The notes below the pieces were generated by a model. It was not told where the DNA came from, did no database searches, and saw only the letters and a list, made by a program, of their open reading frames with translations. From positions 62,001 through 126,000 of the forward strand of contig JAGBAX010000008.1 of NCBI GenBank assembly GCA_017938765.1: a stretch of 64,000 bases of DNA, written 5' to 3'. The position numbers and the translations under genes are program-made. The DNA comes from Alistipes sp. (GTDB lineage Bacteria; Bacteroidota; Bacteroidia; Bacteroidales; Rikenellaceae). This document shows positions 8,746-18,184 of this stretch, piece after piece. The first letter of the stretch is position 1, and each line of letters opens with the position of its first letter.

Positions 8746-10347
8746 ATGAAAATTTGGAAATATATTTTGTCGGCTGCAGCGCTCCTTGCAATGGGTGCAT
8801 GTAACCACGATGCAGACGAGATGGTAGTTCCTACACGCAACCTTGACATCGCTGCTCACAACGCAGTTGTTGTAAACGATGTAACCGCTGCTGAGGAGTT
8901 CTCTCTTACTTGGTCTGCTGCAAAGTTCGGTGTTCAGACCGAGGTTGAGTATGCAGTATCTGCTACTATTGATGGCGGCGAGGCTGTAGCTCTTGCTACT
9001 ACAACTGATCTATTCTATTCTACTACAAACGGCGAGCTTCTCGCTGCACTTGGCATCTCTATGGGTGGCGATTATACAGTAAACTTTACTGTTACTGCAA
9101 CAGCTGCTGTAGAGGGCATTGAGAGCGTTAGCGACACTATCGCAGTTGTTGTTACACTTGACAAGGAGGCTATTCTCTATATCGTAGGTGGTTACCAGGG
9201 CTGGAATCCTGCAGGTGCTTGCTCACGCCTTCTTCAGGGCGAGGATGGTCTGTTCCGAGGCTTTGTTCACATCCTTTCAGATGTTGACGGCGCAAATGAG
9301 GTTAAGTTTACTACTCAGCAGAACTGGAACGGTACTAACTATGGTATGGCTGACGGTGCAATCAGCAACGATGGTGCTGCTGGTAACATTGTTCTTACAA
9401 AGGGTCTTCACTTCATCCTCTTTGACCTTGCTAATCTTAAGCTTGTTGATGTACCTCTCACAAAGATTGGTCTTATCGGTGCAGGTGCTGCATTTGGTGA
9501 CTGGGCAGCTGACGGTGGTCAGTTCACATATGACGAGGCTAACAATGTATGGGTTGCAACTGTTCAGAATGTAGTTGCTGAGAGCGAGTACAAGATTCGC
9601 TTCAACGATATGTGGGATGTAGTTGATGCAGAGGGCAATGGCTACAACATCTCTCTTGGTGGCGAGAAGAACAACCTTGTAATGGGTGGCGGTAACCTCA
9701 AGGCTGGTTATAACGGTACAGTAACATTTACCCTTAACCTCTTTGATGCTCCATATACTCTTACAGAGGCAGGTCCAGCTCCAAAGTTGCTCCACATTAT
9801 CGGTGGCTATCAGGGTTGGAATCACAGTGCTCCTCACTCTACTATCAAGGGTGACAATGGCGTTCTTACAGGTTACTTCTATGTACCTAACGCTGAGTCT
9901 AAGGAGTTCAAGTTCTGCACAGACCTTAACTGGGACGGAATTAACTATGGTATGACTGACGGCGTTATCAGCACTGATGGTGGCGCAGGTAATATCACAC
10001 TTGAGCCAGGTCTTTGGCACATCAAGTTTGACTACTATGCAAATACCCTTACTACAACAGCTATCACAAAGGTAGGTCTGATTGGTAACGGTGACGCATT
10101 TGGTGGTTGGGGTACTGATGTTGAGATGGCTTACAACGAGACTACACAGACTTGGAATGTAACTATCAACAATGTTCCTGCTGATAACGAGTATAAGGTA
10201 CGCTTCAACGCTGATTGGGGTATCAACCTCGGTGGCGATGCTGCTGACCTTACACAGGACGGTGCAAACCTTAAGACTGTTAAGAGCGGTACTGTAACAT
10301 ACGTTCTTAACATCTTTGCACACCCATATACTATTGTAGAGCAGTAG
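8746..10347 (+). CDS. susF: SusF-like starch-binding lipoprotein with four binding modules
   Basis: A 533-residue lipoprotein (lipobox AMGAC, Cys19) at the outer membrane. An N-terminal SusE-type domain (about 25-140) is followed by four modules starting near residues 144 (VGGYQGWNP), 242 (GAGAAFGDW), 347 (IGGYQGWNH) and 442 (GNGDAFGGW). Modules 1 and 3 resemble each other, as do 2 and 4, indicating duplication of a two-module unit. The described SusF of Bacteroides thetaiotaomicron has three starch-binding modules, so this one is longer in binding capacity. Each signature keeps an aromatic Trp suited to glucan stacking. The function is inferred to be starch retention at the surface. Confidence 0.88.
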   Translation: MKIWKYILSAAALLAMGACNHDADEMVVPTRNLDIAAHNAVVVNDVTAAEEFSLTWSAAKFGVQTEVEYAVSATIDGGEAVALATTTDLFYSTTNGELLAALGISMGGDYTVNFTVTATAAVEGIESVSDTIAVVVTLDKEAILYIVGGYQGWNPAGACSRLLQGEDGLFRGFVHILSDVDGANEVKFTTQQNWNGTNYGMADGAISNDGAAGNIVLTKGLHFILFDLANLKLVDVPLTKIGLIGAGAAFGDWAADGGQFTYDEANNVWVATVQNVVAESEYKIRFNDMWDVVDAEGNGYNISLGGEKNNLVMGGGNLKAGYNGTVTFTLNLFDAPYTLTEAGPAPKLLHIIGGYQGWNHSAPHSTIKGDNGVLTGYFYVPNAESKEFKFCTDLNWDGINYGMTDGVISTDGGAGNITLEPGLWHIKFDYYANTLTTTAITKVGLIGNGDAFGGWGTDVEMAYNETTQTWNVTINNVPADNEYKVRFNADWGINLGGDAADLTQDGANLKTVKSGTVTYVLNIFAHPYTIVEQ

Positions 10348-10355
10348 TATTTTTG

Positions 10356-10383
10356 ACCGGAGAGCTTTGACCGGCTCTCCGGT
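10356..10383 (+). promoter_or_regulatory. Intercistronic hairpin between susF and the first amylase
   Basis: A perfect 10-bp GC-rich stem, ACCGGAGAGC with GCTCTCCGGT, encloses an 8-nt loop. It begins 9 nt after the susF stop and ends about 31 nt before the next ATG. There is no following T-run. It is the second strong hairpin at a gene junction in this operon. Confidence 0.72.
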
Positions 10384-10414
10384 TCCTAAAGGAAATTATA
10401 AAACCTAATATACT

Positions 10415-11683
10415 ATGTTAAAGAAGTTTTTATCGTTATCTCTGCTTGCAGCAATGATTTTCACTTCATGCTGCAACAATACTCCGCAGGGCGCACATCC
10501 AGATTGGACCTACAATGCGGTTGTATATGAGATGAATGTGCGTCAATATACCCCTGAGGGTACATTTACTGCTGCAGCTGAGCACCTTCCTCGTCTCAAG
10601 GAGCTTGGAGCAGATATCGTTTGGCTTATGCCTATCTATCCAATTGGTGTAAAGGAGCGTAAGGGTACTCTTGGCTCATACTACGCTATTTCAGATTACT
10701 GCGCAACAAACCCAGAGTTTGGTACTCTTGAGGATTTTGATGCTTTTGTAGCAAAGGCTCATGAGCTTGGTCTTAAGGTTGTTCTTGACTGGGTTGCTAA
10801 CCACACATCCCCAGATGCACTATGGATTAACGAGCGACCAGCAGATTGGTATGTTCGCGATGAGAATGGTAATACTATTGTTCAGTATGACTGGACAGAT
10901 ATTGCAAAACTCAACTACGACAACCACGATATGCGCGCCGAGATGGAGAAGGCAATGCGTTTCTGGATGGAGCGCGGCATTGACGGTTTCCGCTGTGATA
11001 TGGCTTGCGAGGTTCCATTTGACTTCTGGAAAGCTGTTATCCCTGCTATCCGTGCAGACTATCCACAGATGTATTGGCTTGCTGAGGGTGAGCATCCAGA
11101 GCTTCACAACGGCTCTTTTGATGCTTCATACGCTTGGGAACTTCACCACCTGCTCAACGCAATTGCTCGTGGCGAGAAGGGTATAGCGGAGCTTAAGGAG
11201 TATATCGCAAAGGATGCAGCTAATACGCCAGCTGAGGCTTTCCGCCTTATGTTTACATCAAATCACGACGAGAACTCATGGGCAGGAACAGAGTTTGAGC
11301 GTATGGGCGACGCTGCAAAGGTTATGGCCGTTCTTACTTTCACCCTTCCAAATGGTCAACCACTAATCTACACCGGTCAGGAGATGGGCTGGAACAAGCG
11401 TTTTGAGTTCTTTGAGAAGGATAATATTCCTGCTTGGCAGACCAATGAGTACACAGAATTCTACAAGGAGCTTACAGCTCTTCGCCACAATAACGCTGCA
11501 CTTGCTGCAGGCGAGCGTGGTGGTAAGATTGAGTATATTGAGGATGTGCCAGCAGGTGTATTCGCATTTACTCGCGCTGTAGAGGGTAACTCAGTAACAG
11601 TCTATGCAAACCTTACAAAAGAACCTATTTCGTTTAACGACATCAACCTTACAGCTTGGGGTTGGAACATAATAACAAAGTAA
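10415..11683 (+). CDS. Compact GH13 alpha-amylase family lipoprotein
   Basis: A 422-residue alpha-glucan hydrolase, predicted lipoprotein (lipobox FTSC, Cys19). The (beta/alpha)8 barrel starts almost directly after the signal (VVYEMNVRQYTPEGTF). Visible GH13 residues are the nucleophile D195 (GFRCDMA), acid/base E224 (AEGEHPE) and transition-state stabiliser D285 (TSNHDEN); DWVANH matches conserved region I. It is much shorter than SusG (about 690 residues) and has no inserted carbohydrate-binding module, so it may be a surface or periplasmic endo-acting or oligosaccharide-acting enzyme standing in for SusG. The next gene starts only 1 nt after its stop. Exact product specificity cannot be read from the sequence. 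Confidence 0.9.
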   Translation: MLKKFLSLSLLAAMIFTSCCNNTPQGAHPDWTYNAVVYEMNVRQYTPEGTFTAAAEHLPRLKELGADIVWLMPIYPIGVKERKGTLGSYYAISDYCATNPEFGTLEDFDAFVAKAHELGLKVVLDWVANHTSPDALWINERPADWYVRDENGNTIVQYDWTDIAKLNYDNHDMRAEMEKAMRFWMERGIDGFRCDMACEVPFDFWKAVIPAIRADYPQMYWLAEGEHPELHNGSFDASYAWELHHLLNAIARGEKGIAELKEYIAKDAANTPAEAFRLMFTSNHDENSWAGTEFERMGDAAKVMAVLTFTLPNGQPLIYTGQEMGWNKRFEFFEKDNIPAWQTNEYTEFYKELTALRHNNAALAAGERGGKIEYIEDVPAGVFAFTRAVEGNSVTVYANLTKEPISFNDINLTAWGWNIITK

Positions 11684-11684
11684 T

Positions 11685-13568
11685 ATGAAGAAATTATTGA
11701 TATTATTTGCAGCTCTGGGCCTTTGCTCATGCGCTCAGAATGCAACATTTGATCCAAATACTGTTGCGGATTCAACTAATCAGATTGCTCGCGTAGAGCC
11801 ACTGAGCTGGTGGACTGGCATGAAGACTCCACTACAACTGATGATTAACGGCGAGAATATCTCACAGTACAACCTCACTATCGAGGGAGGCAGTGGGGTA
11901 GAGGTTACTGCTATTCACAAGGCTGATAGTCCAAATTACCTCTTTGTAGATGTTGCCGTAGATGCAAATGCTGCGACAGGTACTTATTACCTTGTTTTCA
12001 GTAATGGCGAGGAGTCGTTCAAGTATCCATATACAATTGCAGAGCGTCGTGAGGGTTCTGCTGAGCGTAAGGGCTTTACTACAGCGGATGCTATCTATCT
12101 GCTTATGCCAGACCGCTTTGGTAACGGAAATCCAGAGAACGACTCTACAGATTGTACATCTGAGAAGGCAGATCGTAAAGCATTTTTTGGTCGTCACGGT
12201 GGTGACTTGCAGGGTATGATAAACGGTTTGGATTATATTGCTTCACTGGGAGCCACCACCATTTGGCCAACTCCACTGCTGCTGGATAATGAGCCACATG
12301 AGTCTTATCACGGCTATGCCTGTGGTGACTACTATCACATTGACCCTCGTTTTGGCGACAATGACCTCTACAAGGAGTTTGTTGCTCAGGCACACCAGCG
12401 AGACCTTAAGGTTATTATGGATGTTGTGACAAACCACTGCGGTGTTGCACACTGGTGGATGAAGGATCTTCCATTTAAGGATTGGGTACACGTATTCCCA
12501 GAGTACACTGGCACAAATGTATGCTTCTCTACCAATATGGACCCTAACGCGTCGGCTTATGACCTTAACCTTCAGGAGAGCGGTTGGTTTGTACCTTCAA
12601 TGCCAGATATGAATCTGAATAACGAGTATGTACTGAACTACTTCAAGCAGTGGGCAGTTTGGTGGATTGAGTTTGCAAATCTTGACGGTTTCCGCGTAGA
12701 TACATATCCATATAACGAGAAGGAGCCTATGAGCCAGTGGTGCAAGTCAGTAATGGCAGAGTACCCTAATATTAATATAGTAGGCGAGTGCTGGACATCT
12801 TCTATTCCACAGCTTGCTTACTGGCAGGGTGGTAATGCAAATAAGGATGGTTTTGATAGCAACCTCCGCTCAGTTATGGACTTTCCACTTCAGGAGGCTA
12901 TAGGCCACGCACTCTCTTGCGATGCACCAGGTTGGGGTCAGGGTATGACTCGCGTATATGACTGTCTGTCACACGACTTTGTATACCACGACCTAAGTAA
13001 TATGATGATTTTTGCAGGCAACCACGATATGACTCGTATCGGCGATGTTATCCGCAAAAATCCTAACCGTGCAAAGATTGCAATGGCTATGCTTGCAACT
13101 ATGCGTGGTATCCCTCAGATTTTCTATGGCGACGAGATGATGCTCTGCTCTGCAGACCTTAGTCAGGGGCACGGTGGCCTGCGCATTGACTTCCCTGGTG
13201 GTTGGGCTGGCGATAAGACCAATTTGCTTACAGCTAAGGGTCGTAAGGGTCAGCACAAGGAGTTGTTTGACTTCTCTGCACGTCTTCTGAACTGGAGAAA
13301 GAGTAAGCCAGTTATCCACAACGGCGAGACAATGCACTTTATGACTCGCGACAACACATACGCATACTTCCGCTATGACGACACTGATGCAGTATTTGTT
13401 TATATCAACAACTCTGGCGAGACAAAGAGTATTCCTTGGTCTAACTACGCAGAGATTGGCTCTTCGCTCAAGGATGGTCGTTGCGTACTTACAGGCGAGG
13501 CGGCTGTTGTTGACGATGAAACAAAGGTTGCTCCACACAGCGTAATTATTGTAGAATATAAGAGATAA
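11685..13568 (+). CDS. susA: GH13 neopullulanase/cyclomaltodextrinase-like lipoprotein (SusA-like)
   Basis: A 627-residue enzyme with a lipobox (LCSC, Cys16). It has an N-terminal cyclomaltodextrinase-type beta domain (about 25-125) and a GH13 barrel from about 130 (YLLMPDRFGNGNP). A C-terminal beta domain ends in HSVIIVEYK. Catalytic residues are D339 (GFRVDTYPY), E368 (VGECWTS) and D448 (GNHDMTRI). The organisation matches SusA-type neopullulanases, which cut maltooligosaccharides or pullulan in the periplasm. The predicted lipid anchor would tether it to a membrane; which face is unclear. It is followed 6 nt later by susB. Confidence 0.9.
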   Translation: MKKLLILFAALGLCSCAQNATFDPNTVADSTNQIARVEPLSWWTGMKTPLQLMINGENISQYNLTIEGGSGVEVTAIHKADSPNYLFVDVAVDANAATGTYYLVFSNGEESFKYPYTIAERREGSAERKGFTTADAIYLLMPDRFGNGNPENDSTDCTSEKADRKAFFGRHGGDLQGMINGLDYIASLGATTIWPTPLLLDNEPHESYHGYACGDYYHIDPRFGDNDLYKEFVAQAHQRDLKVIMDVVTNHCGVAHWWMKDLPFKDWVHVFPEYTGTNVCFSTNMDPNASAYDLNLQESGWFVPSMPDMNLNNEYVLNYFKQWAVWWIEFANLDGFRVDTYPYNEKEPMSQWCKSVMAEYPNINIVGECWTSSIPQLAYWQGGNANKDGFDSNLRSVMDFPLQEAIGHALSCDAPGWGQGMTRVYDCLSHDFVYHDLSNMMIFAGNHDMTRIGDVIRKNPNRAKIAMAMLATMRGIPQIFYGDEMMLCSADLSQGHGGLRIDFPGGWAGDKTNLLTAKGRKGQHKELFDFSARLLNWRKSKPVIHNGETMHFMTRDNTYAYFRYDDTDAVFVYINNSGETKSIPWSNYAEIGSSLKDGRCVLTGEAAVVDDETKVAPHSVIIVEYKR

Positions 13569-15770
<2,202 letters not shown>

Positions 15771-15792
15771 ATAGGTTAGTAATTAATTTGGT

Positions 15793-15832
15793 AGATAGGA
15801 GTGACAAAATTGTTGCTCCTATCTCTTTTTTT
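15793..15832 (+). terminator. Rho-independent terminator of the sus operon
   Basis: A 9-bp stem, AGATAGGAG with CTCCTATCT (15793-15801 and 15816-15824), has an inner CAA/TTG pairing. A run of seven T residues follows. It starts 23 nt after the susB stop. Confidence 0.85.
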
Positions 15833-15842
15833 ATTACCTTTG
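15812..15842 (+). promoter_or_regulatory. Promoter of the PEGA/Lcl_C unit, overlapping the sus terminator
   Basis: TACCTTTG (15835-15842) matches the -7 consensus exactly. GTTG (15812-15815) lies 19 bp upstream as an imperfect -33 element, inside the terminator stem. The predicted start site is near 15849, 13 nt before the ATG at 15862. Confidence 0.48.
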
Positions 15843-15861
15843 TGTAATAATATGGGTAACT

Positions 15862-18165
15862 ATGAAAAAATTTCTCGCTTTCCTGCTTACACTGTTTATC
15901 TGCTTGACAGCCGTAGCTCAAGTAGAGAACTCTATTGTTTTGGACAGCAAATCCTTCCGCGCTGTGCAAACTGATGCTCTTACGGGCGTGAATATTGACC
16001 CAATCGGCGTAGACCATTCACGACAGGCGTGTGCGCGTGTGAAAATCAAGTTTGACCGAATGAACAAGGCTCAGATTGATGCTCTTGTGGTAAAAATGCG
16101 CTCAAATACGGACCTAACAAAGCAGAAGGTGGCGGACTACTATGACAATGTGCTAATTCTTGAGATGACCGCCAAGCCTAATACCCGCTTCTATTTTGTC
16201 AGTCCAGAGTTTGGCGAGAGTAATGAGGTTACGCTCAACCTTGAGGCAAATCGTGAATATGAGATGCTTGCGAGCCTTAATCAGACATACAGCATTATTG
16301 TAGATAGTAATGTCGCGGGAGCTGATGTTTATCTTGACGGCATTTTTAAGGGTCAGACCGACTCTGCGATGCGTTTGACAGTAAGAGAGGTGCTTATTGG
16401 TGCGCATACACTCAAACTTACTTACGGAACAGTTAGCCACGAACAGAAGATTGAGGTCAATGGAGGTAGTATATCTTTCCGTCAGAATGTAGACACAGCG
16501 GCAAATGAGCCACAATTTGTTGTCTTTGCTGTTGAGCCAGCCTCGGCAGTCGTTATTATCAACAATCAGCACTATACTCTTACAGAGGGAGCTATGCGAG
16601 TAGTTCTTGATAGTGGCACATACAACTATACAGTAACAGCTGCGGGATATCATCCTCAGAGTGGCACATTTACAGTTTCGGGAGCAAAGGTAGAGAAGCG
16701 TGTAACTCTCAAGGCAGATATTGCAAATGTTACACTTACTGCACCAGATGGTGCCGAGATTTGGATAAATAGCGTGAAGAGGGGTGTGGGAAGTTGGAGT
16801 GGTAATCTGACTTCGGGAACATATATCTTTGAGGCTCGTAAAGCGGGGCATAGAACAACTACGCTATCAAAGCATATTACCTCAGCGCAACCACAGCAGA
16901 GCTATGCTCTTACAGCGCCAACGCCAATAGTAGGCTCTGTAATGGTTGATGGCACGCCACTTATGGCGGATGTTGCTATAGATGGCAAGAGTGTAGGTAC
17001 AACGCCACTCAAAATTAGTAACATACTTATTGGAAATCACAAGGTTACTGTCTCAAAGAGTGGATATGCTCCATACTCGCAGAGTATAACAGTTACCGAG
17101 GGTAAAACGGCGACAGTCAGCGTCTCCCTTACAGAGCACAACGCTCAAGATAACTACAAAATCGGCGATATAGTGACCGTAAACGGAGTTCAGGGCATTG
17201 TATTCCAGACCGCTCCACAAGTTAAAATCGTCTCTGTTGTAGAGGGTGTAGCAAAGTGGAGCACACAAAAACAATACTGCCACGCAACAGATTGGTCAGA
17301 TGCATCGTATAATATGGCTAGAATTATGGCTATGCCAAATTGGGCAACAGCCTATCCAGCAGTCAGGTGGTGTACTGGCTTAGGCGAGGGTTGGTATCTG
17401 CCAACAATTAGAGAGTTAAGAGTGATTTATGAGGATAAGAAGCAGATAAATCTGGTGTTGAGCCGAAATGGGATGGCTACATTGGGCTCAAAAAATAAAG
17501 ACGCATATATTCTCTCCTCCTCAGAATATAATGCCAACTACACATATAACCTCAATTTTAAGTATGGTTCTGTTAATTATTGGCAAGGAAAGGATACTGA
17601 GAAGAGTGTGCGTGCTGTATATGCTTTTGAAAAAAATAGTATCACAAAGAGTAGAACATCTGCTCCATATAAGGTAGGCGACTACTACAACGATGGCGTA
17701 AAGGAGGGAGTGGTCTTTGAGGTGGAATTAGACGGCTATCACGGCAAGATTGTAAGTATGACAAACTCTTCAAATGGTTTGGCTTGGAGTTATGAAGACA
17801 TTTTAATAAAGGCAAAGCACAAAACAGATGGCTTACATAATTTAGCAAAAGTCTCTCGCAGAAAAGTTTGGAGAAAAAACTATCCAGCCTTTGCGTGGTG
17901 CGTTGATTTGGGCGTAGGTTGGTATCTACCGGCAATAGGCGAATTGCAGAGCCTATTTGCTGCCTATGAAGCTGTAAATAAAACAGTTGTTGCATACGGC
18001 GGAGAGAGGCTCTATAAGGATGAAGAGTATTGGTCTTCAACCGAAAACCCTAAAATGGTTGGTACTTATTTCGATGCATACGCCTACCACAAAGAAAAGG
18101 GCGCGAAATACATTTCAGGGAACAAATTTGCTCACTATACAGTTCGTGCAGTGGCTTCATTCTAA
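15862..18165 (+). CDS. Secreted PEGA-repeat protein with two Lcl_C/DUF1566-like modules (paralogue 1)
   Basis: A 767-residue protein of unknown function with a type I signal peptide (about 1-20, ending AVAQ). The N-terminal domain (about 21-140) carries TDALTGVNIDPIG and SRQACARVKIKFDRM and is almost the same in the next gene. Several PEGA-like beta repeats follow (about 140-425); VYLDGIFKG, IWINSVKRG and VAIDGKSVGTTPL are typical. Two C-terminal modules start near residues 432 (YKIGDIVTVNG) and 603 (YKVGDYYNDGVKEG). Each has GWYLP and a tail such as YWSSTE then VRAV, which resembles Lcl_C/DUF1566 domains. PEGA domains are usually extracytoplasmic and surface-associated. No enzyme active site was recognised. 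It is probably exported and structural or ligand-binding, by inference. Confidence 0.78.
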   Translation: MKKFLAFLLTLFICLTAVAQVENSIVLDSKSFRAVQTDALTGVNIDPIGVDHSRQACARVKIKFDRMNKAQIDALVVKMRSNTDLTKQKVADYYDNVLILEMTAKPNTRFYFVSPEFGESNEVTLNLEANREYEMLASLNQTYSIIVDSNVAGADVYLDGIFKGQTDSAMRLTVREVLIGAHTLKLTYGTVSHEQKIEVNGGSISFRQNVDTAANEPQFVVFAVEPASAVVIINNQHYTLTEGAMRVVLDSGTYNYTVTAAGYHPQSGTFTVSGAKVEKRVTLKADIANVTLTAPDGAEIWINSVKRGVGSWSGNLTSGTYIFEARKAGHRTTTLSKHITSAQPQQSYALTAPTPIVGSVMVDGTPLMADVAIDGKSVGTTPLKISNILIGNHKVTVSKSGYAPYSQSITVTEGKTATVSVSLTEHNAQDNYKIGDIVTVNGVQGIVFQTAPQVKIVSVVEGVAKWSTQKQYCHATDWSDASYNMARIMAMPNWATAYPAVRWCTGLGEGWYLPTIRELRVIYEDKKQINLVLSRNGMATLGSKNKDAYILSSSEYNANYTYNLNFKYGSVNYWQGKDTEKSVRAVYAFEKNSITKSRTSAPYKVGDYYNDGVKEGVVFEVELDGYHGKIVSMTNSSNGLAWSYEDILIKAKHKTDGLHNLAKVSRRKVWRKNYPAFAWCVDLGVGWYLPAIGELQSLFAAYEAVNKTVVAYGGERLYKDEEYWSSTENPKMVGTYFDAYAYHKEKGAKYISGNKFAHYTVRAVASF

Positions 18166-18184
18166 AACTGATAACATACTGATT

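Noticed and set aside
7978-8859. Open frame of 293 residues on the minus strand opposite susE and the susE-susF junction.
   Set aside because: Same cause as opposite susF; no signal, domain or promoter, and it runs through the intercistronic hairpin.
9277-10323. Long open frame of 348 residues on the minus strand opposite susF.
   Set aside because: It lies wholly within the clear susF coding sequence. The strongly biased codons of susF (few codons giving reverse stops) explain it; the translation is Cys/Ser/Val/Thr-rich with no recognisable domain.
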